Assembly: GCF_017115165.1 (NCBI RefSeq)
Contig: NZ_JABXKF010000130.1
Coordinates: 124,001 to 188,000, forward strand
From: Nostoc sp. LPT
GTDB lineage: Bacteria > Cyanobacteriota > Cyanobacteriia > Cyanobacteriales > Nostocaceae
Direction: 5' to 3'
DNA: 64,000 bases
How positions within the stretch are numbered: the stretch's first letter is position 1; each line of letters begins with the position of its first letter. The translations under genes and the position numbers were made by a program. Below the pieces are notes generated by a model. That model had not been told where the DNA came from and did no database searches. It saw only the letters and a list, made by a program, of their open reading frames with translations. Below are positions 9,315 to 18,179 of this stretch, piece after piece.

Positions 9315-9956
9315 TTACCAAGGATTCGCATTTTGATCGTTAATTTTCACCCAATAGCGAATACCTGGGCTACTCAGATTAGGATCGTCGGATTGTGCCC
9401 AAAAACCCCAACCTGCATTTGGAGCGCTGCCATCATGAAACTCTGCCATCTTGAACCCAGATAAATGATAACGTTCTTGACCAGCTTGTTCACATTTACT
9501 ATCTGCTACTTCTGGAGACACTAAGGAGCTACCTAGAACGTTAGGAATAGCGAAGATTTCTCCACCAGACCAAGAGTTTTTAGATGCACCACCAGGCGTA
9601 ATAGCGGATTGAGTCTGATTTGGAATCGGATCAACGGCGAGTTCCGGTGATTTCCGAATGCAAAGTAGTGACAGGGACTGATTTATAGAAGTATCACCAG
9701 AATAGGGATCGGTTTGACTATCAGATCTAACTTGGGCGTAGGTTTTGCCACTGTTGTATACATTGGTATATATAACAGTGTTGATAATCCAAGTCATGGC
9801 TTTCTTAGTAGATACTGGATTCCATATTGTTCCAGGGGTTGTTGGTTCTTGATCTATTGGTAATTGTTTTGCGCTAACTGAGGATGCTGAAACCATTGAG
9901 GAACCTATTAAGACTACAAAAGTTAAAAGTTTTCCGAACTGTTGGATCAATTGCAT
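9315..9956 (-). CDS. Exported protein of unknown function
   Basis: 213 residues from the preferred start MQLIQQFGKLL, which gives a good signal peptide (basic start, hydrophobic FVVLIGSSMV, cleavage near SVSA). A longer frame reaches 10022 but would put 22 polar residues before the signal. The mature part is rich in Ser, Asn and Pro and has three cysteines that could form a disulphide (CIRK..., CEQAG). I recognise no domain. Confidence 0.65.
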   Translation of the reverse strand: MQLIQQFGKLLTFVVLIGSSMVSASSVSAKQLPIDQEPTTPGTIWNPVSTKKAMTWIINTVIYTNVYNSGKTYAQVRSDSQTDPYSGDTSINQSLSLLCIRKSPELAVDPIPNQTQSAITPGGASKNSWSGGEIFAIPNVLGSSLVSPEVADSKCEQAGQERYHLSGFKMAEFHDGSAPNAGWGFWAQSDDPNLSSPGIRYWVKINDQNANPW

Positions 9957-10279
9957 ACCTGTGTCATTTACCGTAGTGCTATTTTTTGTACTAGGGTCTG
10001 TAGTGCCGTGGGTAACTGCCATTTTTTTCAGCCAAAAATTGCTTGTATAGTAGCTATCAACTTGCTAGCTAGTAATATTGCAAAAAGTTACATAACTTTA
10101 TAAATTGGTAAAAGTAGCAGTTTACAGTGCTGGAGATCAGCGTGTGGTGACAACGTGTGAACTCCATTCACAAAAACAATTTCAGGAGATCGAAAACTTT
10201 TGTCAGTTGACGAAGTAATCAGGGTTTGAGCCGACGTTTTTGGGCTGACGATTGCGAACACTTGCACTGCCTTCTTCAT
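9957..10279. other. Gap; no convincing gene
   Basis: A 63-codon leftward frame (10088-10279) exists but has no ribosome binding site and no similarity I recognise. The region otherwise holds only the putative promoter of the exported protein. Confidence 0.4.
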
Positions 10280-10322
10280 TAAAAAACTGGCAGTAGAATG
10301 TTGTTTCTGTAGCCAGTTTTTA
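10280..10322 (-). terminator. Intrinsic terminator of the SOD gene
   Basis: Arms aaaaaactggc (10281-10291) and gccagttttt (10312-10321) form a stem with a 20-base loop; read leftward the hairpin is followed by a T tract. It lies about 30 bases past the SOD stop codon. Confidence 0.7.
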
Positions 10323-10353
10323 AGCGCCTATAACTCGAAATTATTGTCTGGTT

Positions 10354-11157
10354 TCAGGCAAATTTACTTGCTGCTGCAAACCGCTTATTAATTTCATCCC
10401 AGTTAACCACGTTCCACCAAGCATCTAAATAATCGGCGCGGCGATTCTGGTAATTGAGATAATATGCATGTTCCCATACATCATTACCCAGGATGGGATA
10501 TTTACCTGCACTTAAGGGACTATCTTGATTAGCTGTAGTTGCCACTTCCAACTTGCCACCCTTGTTACGCACTAGCCAAACCCAACCACTACCAAAACGA
10601 CCAGCACCAGCCTCGTTAAACTGTTTTTTAAAAGCTGCAAAAGAGCCAAAATTTTGATTAATCGCGGAGGCTATATTTCCTGTTGGTTCTCCCCCACCTT
10701 TCGGCTTCATAATTTCCCAGAACATTGAGTGGTTGACATGACCACCGCCATTATTACGTACTGTTTTGCGAATATCTTGTGGTACATTGTCAAGTTTTTG
10801 CAACAGTTCTTCAACAGTTTTGCCTTTGAGTTCTGGGTGTTTGGCTAACGCTGCATTCAGGTTTTTCACATAAGTTGCGTGGTGTTTATCATGGTGAAAT
10901 TGCATCGTTTTGGCATCGATGTGTGGTTCTAGTGCTTCGTAAGCGTAAGGTAAAGGTGGTAGTTGGATAGCCCCTGTAGTATTTGGCGTTGTCTTTGCTA
11001 TAGTATTTGGTGTTGTATTTGCTGTTATATTTGGTGTTGTGTTGGAAGTTGCAGTGTTTCCCTGAGGAGATTTCTCTGCTGATGCACAAGCGTCTAATGC
11101 AAAAGCACCAGCACCTGATGTAAGTAAAACCAAGAAATGGCGTCGATTAATAGTCAT
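10354..11157 (-). CDS. sodA: Exported manganese superoxide dismutase
   Basis: 267 residues. Converts superoxide to peroxide and oxygen. Metal ligands by alignment: H88 (QFHHDKHH), H143 (GGHVNHSMFW), D226 and H230 (NDVWEHAYYLNY); the Gly-rich GGGHVNHS and later sequence favour Mn over Fe. Ahead of the enzyme is a targeting sequence: twin arginine NRRHFLVLL (R5, R6), hydrophobic stretch, then a possible lipobox ending at C24, so it is probably exported folded by Tat and perhaps lipid-anchored. Residues ~34-63 form a Thr/Asn/Pro linker of NTTPN-like repeats. Monocistronic, with a terminator downstream. Confidence 0.93.
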   Translation of the reverse strand: MTINRRHFLVLLTSGAGAFALDACASAEKSPQGNTATSNTTPNITANTTPNTIAKTTPNTTGAIQLPPLPYAYEALEPHIDAKTMQFHHDKHHATYVKNLNAALAKHPELKGKTVEELLQKLDNVPQDIRKTVRNNGGGHVNHSMFWEIMKPKGGGEPTGNIASAINQNFGSFAAFKKQFNEAGAGRFGSGWVWLVRNKGGKLEVATTANQDSPLSAGKYPILGNDVWEHAYYLNYQNRRADYLDAWWNVVNWDEINKRFAAASKFA

Positions 11158-11267
11158 ATAAGTTTTGCAGCGAATCTATTCAGTCTCTATTGCAGTTTTC
11201 ATTTTCTTAGATTTTGGCTACAAAAAATTAGAAATTAGCGATTACTTCTGGCAGTTTAAGAAACTCT

Positions 11268-12389
11268 TTATAAAATTCTGTCCCCAGTTTTGGGATCAAA
11301 TACAAACAACTGATTTAAATCGAGCTGTAGAGAAAGGCGATCGCCTGGACGAAGACGCATATCACCGCCTACCTGAATATTCAACATCACCGCCGAACCA
11401 GGTAAACCAGCACGAATCAAAGTTTCTCTTCCCAAAGGTTCCACAACTTTAACTTCAACCGATAATAGTCCTGAGTTTTGAGTACTGTTAGCGGATAGCT
11501 GTTGTTCAACCCGTTCTGAGTCAGTGTTTATTTTGATATACTCTGGACGAATCCCCAAATCATAACTGTGTCCTTGATGCAACTGTAATTTTTCTTTCAC
11601 AACTGCTGGAATCGCTAATAATTGTCCACTCACATCAAAACCATTATTTTGATAGATTGCAGGCAAGATATTCATTGGCGGACTACCTAAAAAACTTGCG
11701 ACCATCTGATTAGCAGGACTTGCATAAATAGTTTGGGGATCGCCAATTTGTTGAATCCGCCCGCGATTTAGGACGACAATTTTATCAGCCAAAGTCATCG
11801 CTTCAACTTGATCGTGAGTGACGTAAATAGTTGTAATGCCTAATTCTTGATGTAACTGTTTCAATTCTGCCCTGGTATCATCGCGCAATTGGGCATCTAA
11901 ATTAGATAAAGGTTCATCAAGTAAAAACACTTGGGGTTCACGAGCGATCGCTCTCCCTAAGGCTACTCGTTGTTGTTGTCCCCCCGAAAGTTGTTTGGGT
12001 TTACGATCTAACAGGTGATCCAGAGAAAGCGATCGCGCCACATTCATCACCCGTTCTTGAATGATTTTTCGGTCAACCTTCCGCATTTGCAAGCCAAAAC
12101 CGATGTTTTGCGCCACACTCATGTGAGGATAGAGAGCGTAGTTTTGGAATACCATCGCCACATCTCGTTGTCTGGCTGGGATATTATTTACCAAGCGATC
12201 GCCAATAAAGAGTTTACCTGATGTAGCGGTTTCTAAACCAGCGATCGTTCGCAAAATTGTAGACTTACCACAACCCGATGGCCCGACTAAAACCCAAAAC
12301 TCGCCATCAGGAATTTCAAAAGTAATGTCCTCAATAGCGGTGACATTATTGAATCTACGTTTAATATCTTCTAGACGAACATTTGCCAT
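11268..12389 (-). CDS. Sugar-type ABC transporter ATP-binding protein (UgpC/MalK class)
   Basis: 373 residues: Walker A GPSGCGKST (36-44), signature LSGGQQQRVALGRA, Walker B VFLLDEPLSNLD, switch TIYVTHDQVEAM, then a C-terminal regulatory TOBE/MalK-type domain (from ~235, with GIRPEYI and the closing RPGDRLSLQLD). This is the shared ATPase of carbohydrate or glycerol-phosphate importers; no permease or binding protein lies nearby, common in cyanobacteria where one ATPase serves several permeases. Complete, normal length. Confidence 0.92.
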   Translation of the reverse strand: MANVRLEDIKRRFNNVTAIEDITFEIPDGEFWVLVGPSGCGKSTILRTIAGLETATSGKLFIGDRLVNNIPARQRDVAMVFQNYALYPHMSVAQNIGFGLQMRKVDRKIIQERVMNVARSLSLDHLLDRKPKQLSGGQQQRVALGRAIAREPQVFLLDEPLSNLDAQLRDDTRAELKQLHQELGITTIYVTHDQVEAMTLADKIVVLNRGRIQQIGDPQTIYASPANQMVASFLGSPPMNILPAIYQNNGFDVSGQLLAIPAVVKEKLQLHQGHSYDLGIRPEYIKINTDSERVEQQLSANSTQNSGLLSVEVKVVEPLGRETLIRAGLPGSAVMLNIQVGGDMRLRPGDRLSLQLDLNQLFVFDPKTGDRIL

Positions 12390-12797
12390 TATCGAACTTG
12401 ATATTTTCAGTTTGGGATTTACGGCACTTCCAACTAAGCACTAGGAGGTTTTATGAAAAAAGCACTTGTTCAAAACCTTGCCCCTTGTGGGCAAAAAAAA
12501 TCCTTATTTCCCAAGGCAGGTAGAAACCCCACCCGCAAGTGGCGTGGCTGTATAAAATGTTTGAATTTTGAATGCGTGAATTTTGAATTGATTCATCCGT
12601 CTCCTCCGAGGAACTGTAAGGCTGCTTTGCAAGTGCAGAAACTTAATTGTCCAGCACAACTCTAATCAGAAATCTTACTACAGTTAACCCTAAAGTTCTT
12701 AACGAATAAACTAAAACAAACTTTGCGCTCCTCTGCGCTATACTTTGCGCCCCTACCCTGCAAGAAGGCGAAGCGCCTATGCGTTTAAATTTTAACC
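12390..12797. other. Gap with a doubtful 70-codon frame
   Basis: A rightward frame 12453-12665 has a textbook ribosome binding site (aggagg, 9 bases before the ATG), but its product (Cys- and Arg-rich, low complexity) resembles nothing I know, and the DNA contains repeat-like pieces (gaattttgaatgcgtgaattttgaatt). I treat it as non-coding. No RNA gene is evident. Confidence 0.35.
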
Positions 12798-12798
12798 C

Positions 12799-13005
12799 TT
12801 AATTAGCCACGGTTTTAGGCAAAGCTGTACTTAGAGCCTCATTCACGGCATCAGCATTGGGAGAAACCTCTGCAACATCAGGTTCTAAAGGAATTTTTGT
12901 CTTACCAAAGCTCTTTCGTTCAGGGCCGAATTTTCTGATTCGTAGGCTCTTTAAGTCATACTCCGATCGCAGACTACAGCATGACATTTTTGATTTCTCA
13001 GGCAT
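12799..13005 (-). CDS. Possible BrnA/CopG-like partner of the HicB-type protein
   Basis: 68 residues with the pattern SEYDLKSLRIRKFGP followed by PLEPDVAEVSPNADAVNEAL, resembling the short antitoxin-like proteins (BrnA/CopG group) whose C-terminus inserts DNA-binding strands and helices. Its ATG overlaps the last 8 bases of the HicB-like gene (ATGCCTGA), so translation is coupled. No BrnT or HicA toxin is recognisable here. Function uncertain. Confidence 0.5.
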   Translation of the reverse strand: MPEKSKMSCCSLRSEYDLKSLRIRKFGPERKSFGKTKIPLEPDVAEVSPNADAVNEALSTALPKTVAN

Positions 13006-13168
13006 CCTCTAAACACAGTTCAATTACTTGTTTTATATTAGTCATCAACTCATCAATTGTTTCTCCCTGACTGTAACAAGCTTTTAGCTGAGGGACTTCT
13101 CCGACATAGTAGCCATCTTCATCCCGTTCAATGATGACGTAGAATTCTCGGTTGGTGAAATTGATCAT
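12998..13168 (-). CDS. HicB-family antitoxin-like protein
   Basis: 56 residues. It reads MINFTNREFYVIIERDEDGY, then YVGEVPQLKACYSQGETIDE and LMTNIKQVIELCLEDA. This is the HicB (UPF0150) partial RNase-H-like fold, DEDGYYVGEVPxL being the diagnostic stretch. HicB proteins usually neutralise a HicA mRNA interferase; no HicA double-stranded-RNA-binding-like gene is adjacent, the next gene being a different small protein overlapping by 8 bases. The usual C-terminal DNA-binding domain is missing, as in the short HicB class. Confidence 0.85.
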   Translation of the reverse strand: MINFTNREFYVIIERDEDGYYVGEVPQLKACYSQGETIDELMTNIKQVIELCLEDA

Positions 13169-13192
13169 AATTTATTTATACTTAACTCAAAA

Positions 13193-13921
13193 TTATTTTT
13201 CTGGATTCTTTGACCAAGCTGGGTGAGAGAGTAAAGAAGCAAAGACTCGTACCCCCCGAAGTTGGTTAGAAAGGGGTAAGTGACCTCTAGGCGCATTTAA
13301 ATCCCAGGTAAACTCGTTAGGGTATCGTGTCCAGTTATTACCTGCTTTCCAGCCAATTTTGGGCCAGAAATTCTCCCAATTTTTACCCAAACTTAACCAG
13401 ATTTCTCGCTGCACTGAAAAACCAAATTTACCTTCGGAGTGGGCTAACCAGAGATTGTTAATGGTTTGCAAGTCAACAGCCGAGGTATTTTCTACCTCAG
13501 TAAAGTACAACCATTTTCGTTGTACAGCCCTTGGCCCTGATAGTTCGCACATTTTTTCGATGGTGAGGCGATCGGCTGCTTGGAAGTCTTGAACAGCAAG
13601 TAGCTGTTGCAAAGAATTGTAGTTAATCCCGCACTCTGATTTTAGAGGTACAATTCCCTCAGGGAAACAGGAGCGCAGAAATTCTTTGGCTTGAGGTGCA
13701 TCAGAGTTATAGAGGACTTGGTAAGCTTTGCCATCAATCCAAGTCGCTGGGTTCTCACGTCGTTTCAGTAAAAATTCCATCAACACGTCTAATCCCTCAT
13801 TACCCAACTCAGCTAACTGTGGGATTATCTGTTGTTGGACTTTTTCAGACCCAGCGATTAACGGTTGTCGGAGGGAGTCGATGTCATTTGCAGGGCCTGA
13901 TAAAATCATTGGGTCTGTCAT
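13193..13921 (-). CDS. gun4: GUN4-domain tetrapyrrole-binding protein
   Basis: 242 residues. GUN4 binds protoporphyrin IX and Mg-protoporphyrin and stimulates Mg-chelatase in chlorophyll synthesis. An N-terminal helical bundle (residues 1-~85) is followed by the GUN4 core from LQQLLAVQDFQAADRLT, with the hallmark NLWLAHSEGKFGFSVQ and the porphyrin-binding tail NEFTWDLNAPRGHLP. Length and two-domain layout match the cyanobacterial form. Single gene; the HicB-type pair follows closely on the same strand, 24 bases away, but is probably unrelated. Confidence 0.92.
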   Translation of the reverse strand: MTDPMILSGPANDIDSLRQPLIAGSEKVQQQIIPQLAELGNEGLDVLMEFLLKRRENPATWIDGKAYQVLYNSDAPQAKEFLRSCFPEGIVPLKSECGINYNSLQQLLAVQDFQAADRLTIEKMCELSGPRAVQRKWLYFTEVENTSAVDLQTINNLWLAHSEGKFGFSVQREIWLSLGKNWENFWPKIGWKAGNNWTRYPNEFTWDLNAPRGHLPLSNQLRGVRVFASLLSHPAWSKNPEK

Positions 13922-14195
13922 GCCATTCTCGTTTTAGCGGTCAGTGAAAGAGCGGTAAGCTATCGGGCATTCTCCAAGGTGAAGCACTGATAGCGAAAAG
14001 TAGTTTACTATTTTTGATCGTACAAAATTGCGATCGCTTCACTGAATTCCACACTTAATCCCCAAATAATGTACAAGGGGAATAGGGGGAAAATCAGCGC
14101 CTTATGGCTGGTGAACAAAAGACACAGCAAAATATACAAGCCTGCCACATAAGGTTTTTTTGAATAGCAGCGTATCGATTAGGAGTGTGTGAACG

Positions 14196-15617
14196 ATGTA
14201 CGAAAAGATTACCCCCCCCGGAACCGGAGCAAAAATCACCTTCAAAAATGGTGAACCAATCGTACCGGACAATCCAATTATCCCTTTTATTCGGGGCGAT
14301 GGTACAGGTATAGACATCTGGCCTGCTACCCAAAAAGTTCTCGATGCTGCTGTAGCCAAAGCATACAAGGGTCAGCGTCAAATTAGCTGGTTCAAAGTTT
14401 ACGCTGGCGATGAGGCTTGTGATTTATACGGTACTTACCAGTATTTACCTCAAGACACTCTTACAGCAATTGAAGAATATGGTGTAGCTATTAAAGGGCC
14501 TTTGACTACTCCCGTTGGCGGGGGAATTCGTTCTTTAAATGTAGCACTGCGACAAATTTTTGACTTGTATGCCTGCGTGCGTCCTTGCCGCTACTATGCA
14601 GGTACGCCCTCACCCCACAAAAATCCCGAAAAGCTGGATGTAATTGTTTATCGGGAGAATACAGAAGATATTTATTTAGGCATTGAGTGGCGACAAGGTA
14701 GCGAAATCGGCGATCGCTTAATTAAAATTCTCAATGAAGAACTGATCCCCGCAACGCCAGAACATGGGAAAAAACGCATTCCTCTTGATTCTGGTATTGG
14801 CATCAAACCCATCAGCAAAACTGGTTCCCAGCGCCTAGTCAGACGTGCCATCAAACACGCTTTGTTATTGCCTAAACACAAGCAACAAGTGACTTTGGTG
14901 CATAAAGGCAACATCATGAAGTACACCGAAGGCGCTTTCCGCGATTGGGGTTATGAACTAGCAACCAGTGAATTTCGCGCCTGTACTGTCACTGAACAGG
15001 AATCTTGGATTTTGAGTAACAAGGAAAATAACCCTAATATTTCCTTGGAAGAAAACGCCCGCGAGATTGAGCCTGGGTTTGATGCTCTCACCGAAGAGAA
15101 AAAAGCGCAAATTGTCAAGGAAGTTGAAACTGTTCTTAACTCAATTTGGGCAACCCACGGCGATGGTAAATGGAAAGATAAAGTTTTGGTGAATGACCGG
15201 ATTGCTGACAGTATTTTTCAACAAATCCAAACCAGACCGGATGAGTATTCGATTTTGGCGACGATGAACTTGAACGGTGATTATTTGTCTGATGCCGCCG
15301 CCGCCATTGTTGGGGGATTGGGAATGGGGCCAGGGGCAAATATTGGTGATTCTAGTGCCATATTTGAAGCTACCCACGGTACTGCACCTAAACACGCCGG
15401 CTTAGATCGGATTAATCCTGGTTCAGTGATTTTGTCCGGTGTGATGATGTTGGAGTTTTTGGGCTGGCAAGAAGCCGCAGACCTAGTTAAGAAAGGTTTA
15501 AGCGATGCGATCGCGAGTAGTCAAGTCACTTACGATTTAGCCCGGTTGTTAGAACCGCCTGTTGAACCCTTAAAATGTTCTGAATTTGCCGAGGCGATTA
15601 TTCAGCATTTTGGTTAA
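14196..15617 (+). CDS. icd: NADP-dependent isocitrate dehydrogenase
   Basis: 473 residues; oxidative decarboxylation of isocitrate to 2-oxoglutarate, the carbon skeleton for ammonium assimilation and the signal read by NtcA and PII. Seen: the start MYEKITPP, the isocitrate-binding VGGGIRSLNVALRQ, YRENTEDIYLGIEW, the catalytic VTLVHKGNIMKYTEGAFRDW, and the NADP site ATHGTAPKHAG. It is longer than E. coli Icd through an insertion around ENNPNISLEENA, usual in cyanobacteria. A ribosome binding site (aggag) precedes the ATG. An inverted repeat after the stop may be the terminator. Confidence 0.96.
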   Translation: MYEKITPPGTGAKITFKNGEPIVPDNPIIPFIRGDGTGIDIWPATQKVLDAAVAKAYKGQRQISWFKVYAGDEACDLYGTYQYLPQDTLTAIEEYGVAIKGPLTTPVGGGIRSLNVALRQIFDLYACVRPCRYYAGTPSPHKNPEKLDVIVYRENTEDIYLGIEWRQGSEIGDRLIKILNEELIPATPEHGKKRIPLDSGIGIKPISKTGSQRLVRRAIKHALLLPKHKQQVTLVHKGNIMKYTEGAFRDWGYELATSEFRACTVTEQESWILSNKENNPNISLEENAREIEPGFDALTEEKKAQIVKEVETVLNSIWATHGDGKWKDKVLVNDRIADSIFQQIQTRPDEYSILATMNLNGDYLSDAAAAIVGGLGMGPGANIGDSSAIFEATHGTAPKHAGLDRINPGSVILSGVMMLEFLGWQEAADLVKKGLSDAIASSQVTYDLARLLEPPVEPLKCSEFAEAIIQHFG

Positions 15618-15639
15618 GTTTACTAGGGTTAATTAGTCG

Positions 15640-15699
15640 ATTGAAGAAGAATTCAGCTATTCTGACTCCTGAATTCTGACTTCTGAATTCTTCTTCAAT
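15640..15699. terminator. Long inverted repeat after icd
   Basis: Perfect 17-bp arms attgaagaagaattcag (15640-15656) and ctgaattcttcttcaat (15683-15699) around 26 bases of the gaattctgacttctga repeat seen elsewhere (56175-56205). It could act as terminator for icd but lacks a clean T tract; it may be a folded intergenic repeat. Confidence 0.5.
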
Positions 15700-15700
15700 T

Positions 15701-16020
15701 GCAAAAAACACCAAAATCAGAAAGCAAACTGGGGTTTGAGAAAGTCAAATGGCATTTTGAGTAAGTCAAAGCTTCTTTTACTTGCGGAAAACACCAAAAT
15801 GAGAAAGTAAAAGCTTGTTTTGAGTAAGTCAAAGCTTCTTTTACTTGCGGAAAACACCAAAATGAGAAAGCAAAAGCTTCTTTTACTTGCGGAAAACACC
15901 AAAATGAGAAAGTAAAAGCTTGTTTTGAGTAAGTCAAAGCTTCTTTTACTTGCGGAAAACACCAAAATGAGAAAGCAAAAGCTTGTTTTGAATAAGTCAA
16001 AGCTTCTTTTGAGTAAGTAA
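15701..16020. repeat. Tandem repeat array, ~63-bp units with a short variant
   Basis: The core ttacttgcggaaaacaccaa followed by aatgagaaag occurs four times (starting near 15778, 15840, 15882 and 15944) with a degenerate upstream copy near 15703. Spacing is about 62 bp, except one 42-bp interval where the ttttgagtaagtcaaagctt half is missing. Leftward frames through it give long repetitive peptides (KQAFTFSFWCFPQVKEA), but no start signals or family support them, so I call it non-coding. Confidence 0.85.
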
Positions 16021-16129
16021 TTGCGGACTTTGCTTATTGAATTTAGTCCAAATATGAAGTTTAGATAAAATTATTGAAAAAATTGCTGATAAATGCTGTT
16101 TAGTTTTTACTTTTGATTCCGTTTCCCCC

Positions 16130-16345
16130 CTTTTTAAACGCAGTCTTCTCACATTGGGAGAGGCTAGCGCCAAGGGGTTTCCACGCCACTTGACGCCAGT
16201 CGCCTCAAGTCGGGAAACCCTTTCGGCAGTTCCTCCTGGGGGAAACCCCCAAGACCGGACTGCCTCACCACAGCGCTGGCTCCTTTATGCCGGGGAACCC
16301 GTCCACCGCAGTGGCTCCCCATGAGCGATTGGCGTGGGTTAGGGG
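16130..16345. repeat. G+C-rich composite Nostoc intergenic repeat
   Basis: About 200 bases much richer in G+C than the surroundings, with self-complementary parts (aggggtttccacgcc, gggaaaccctttcggcagtt, cctgggggaaacccccaag). Shares gagaggctagcgcca-type units with other gaps in the window. Could fold extensively; no coding sense. Confidence 0.6.
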
Positions 16346-16419
16346 GGATCTAAAAGTGCCTAAAGTCACAGCGAAACACTTTTCAAACAACCTCTTAGAC
16401 AGTTTCAATCCCTGCGTAC

Positions 16420-16902
16420 CTAGAGCTTCTTGAAGTATCTGGCGATCGGTAACAGCCCGAAGCCGAGCTTTTCATAGGTGCGACGTGCTGGAGCATGACC
16501 GGGATCGCCTCCGGTTTCGACCATAGCAACAGACATTCCAGCATCTTTCATCCAATCAAGAGCAAATTGTGTCAAAGCGCTGCCAATTCCGTGACCTTGA
16601 AAGTCTGGATCGACAGCAACCATGTAGATTTCACCCATGCTCGTCTCTGAGTCTAGTTTCACGGCTACAAAGCCCACGATTGAATCAGCATTGATAGCAA
16701 CCCATACATTTGTGTCCTCTGCACCGCAGACACCCTTGACAGCTTTTTGCTGGCTCACACGCCAATCGGGATAGAATTCTCGGTAAACTTCAAAGTCCAT
16801 CACTTTCTGAATCGAATCAAAGACCGGAGTCCATGCTCGAAGCGAAAGACAAATGACTGCATCAAGTTGATGAGTTTCATAAGGTTCAATCCGCATTTCC
16901 AT
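16420..16902 (-). CDS. GNAT-family N-acetyltransferase
   Basis: 160 residues from the ATG giving MEMRIEPYETHQ. The GNAT acetyl-CoA loop is clear: VAVDPDFQGHGIGSALTQFAL (pyrophosphate-binding Q/RxxGxG/A), followed by AMVETGGDPGHAPARRTYEKLGF. Acceptor substrate unknown. A TTG start at 16929 would add 9 residues with no family support. Confidence 0.85.
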   Translation of the reverse strand: MEMRIEPYETHQLDAVICLSLRAWTPVFDSIQKVMDFEVYREFYPDWRVSQQKAVKGVCGAEDTNVWVAINADSIVGFVAVKLDSETSMGEIYMVAVDPDFQGHGIGSALTQFALDWMKDAGMSVAMVETGGDPGHAPARRTYEKLGFGLLPIARYFKKL

Positions 16903-17117
16903 ATTCCAACTAACGCCGAAGATTCCCAAATCAAATAATGAAGCCGCCGAATTATTATTTGAACCACTACCTTTAGCAAATCCCGTGAAAAGTTAGAGTT
17001 ACAGCTATTTTCAGGTAAATAGACCACGCGGTAGGGGCGCAAGGCCTTGCCCCCCTACAACAGATGTGGTTCAAATACATGAAAACTGCTGTAAAGACAG
17101 GGAGGGGTCGAACTCAA

Positions 17118-18179
17118 TTACACTAATTGCTTTAACTGTGATTTCGCTAATTTATCAGGTGCGATCGCTCCATTCTCTGTAATGATGGCTGTAATCAACT
17201 CAGCCGGAGTCACATCAAAAGCTGGGTTGTAAAAATCTACGCCCGCAGGTGTGAGAATCGTATCACCAACTTGATAGATTTCTATTGGATCGCGTTTTTC
17301 AATGGGAATTTTGCTGCCATCGGCTAATTCAAAATCAACAGTGGAAAGGGGTGCAGCTACAAAGAAGGGGATATTATGTGCTTTAGCTGCGATCGCAACA
17401 CTATACGTACCAATTTTATTGGCAGTGTCACCATTAGCAGCAATGCGATCAGCACCCACAACTACAGCATGAATCAAACCCTGTTTCATACAATGGGCTG
17501 CCATATTATCAGTAATTAATGTCACTGGAATACCTTCTTGGACACATTCCCAAGTGGTGAGTTTTGCGCCTTGTAAGCGGGGACGGGTTTCGTCGGCAAA
17601 TAAACGTTCTAAACGTCCTTCCCTCCAAGCAGAACGCACAACACCTAAAGCAGTGCCGTATCCAGCCGTAGCTAATGCTCCAGCGTTGCAGTGGGTAAGC
17701 AGCGTCAGCTTTTCTGGGGTAGTGGGCAAGACTGCCAAACCATTGTCACCGATCGCCTGACAGGTTTGCAAATCTTCAGCATTGATTGCTTGGGCTGTTT
17801 GGAAAAGGATTTGCTTGATCTCTTCCACTGTTCCCAGCGTTTCGTAGGCGGCTTTCATCATCCGGCTAATTGCCCAAAATAAATTTACTGCCGTCGGACG
17901 AGTAGAACGCAACAACTGGGCTACTTTGTCTAAGTGTTGCAAAAATTCGTGGCGATCGCTTGTTTCAATTTCCCTTGCGCCAAGAAACATTCCATAAGCC
18001 GCAGCCACACCAATTGCAGGCGCACCTCGCACAATCATGGTTTTAATCGCCCGCGCCATATCTTCGCTGCGGTGAATTTCCACAAATGCATACTCGTTGG
18101 GTAAACGGGTTTGGTCAATTAATGACACCGAGTCGTTGTGCCAAATAACGGGATAAATCTGGTTTGGAGAATTTGTCAT
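17118..18179 (-). CDS. mtnA: S-methyl-5-thioribose-1-phosphate isomerase
   Basis: 353 residues from MTNSPNQIYPVIWHND; isomerises methylthioribose-1-phosphate to the ribulose form in the methionine salvage pathway. Conserved: IVRGAPAIGVAAAYG, the LTHCNAGALATAGYGTALGV cysteine motif, ETRPRLQGA, and the catalytic aspartate in VVVGADRIAANGD. Complete. An in-frame ATG at 18230 would add 17 non-conserved residues. Truncated copies of its 5' end lie at 23386-23615 and 31798-32220, the second with the upstream region as well, so this locus has been the seed of duplications around the accessory island. Confidence 0.96.
   Translation of the reverse strand: MTNSPNQIYPVIWHNDSVSLIDQTRLPNEYAFVEIHRSEDMARAIKTMIVRGAPAIGVAAAYGMFLGAREIETSDRHEFLQHLDKVAQLLRSTRPTAVNLFWAISRMMKAAYETLGTVEEIKQILFQTAQAINAEDLQTCQAIGDNGLAVLPTTPEKLTLLTHCNAGALATAGYGTALGVVRSAWREGRLERLFADETRPRLQGAKLTTWECVQEGIPVTLITDNMAAHCMKQGLIHAVVVGADRIAANGDTANKIGTYSVAIAAKAHNIPFFVAAPLSTVDFELADGSKIPIEKRDPIEIYQVGDTILTPAGVDFYNPAFDVTPAELITAIITENGAIAPDKLAKSQLKQLV

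Noticed and set aside
10088..10279. 63-codon leftward frame
   Set aside because: No ribosome binding site, no family and it directly overlaps the region before the SOD terminator.
12453..12665. 70-codon frame with a perfect aggagg ribosome binding site
   Set aside because: Low-complexity, Cys/Arg-rich product with no family resemblance and repeat-like DNA; the Shine-Dalgarno match alone is not enough.
15695..16000. Repetitive leftward frame (FSFWCFPQVKEA repeats)
   Set aside because: It is a by-product of the tandem DNA array; two frames are open through it and no start signal exists.
15701..16020. Possible CRISPR array
   Set aside because: Units are contiguous with no variable spacers, and no cas genes lie nearby. 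The same applies to 38697-38886.
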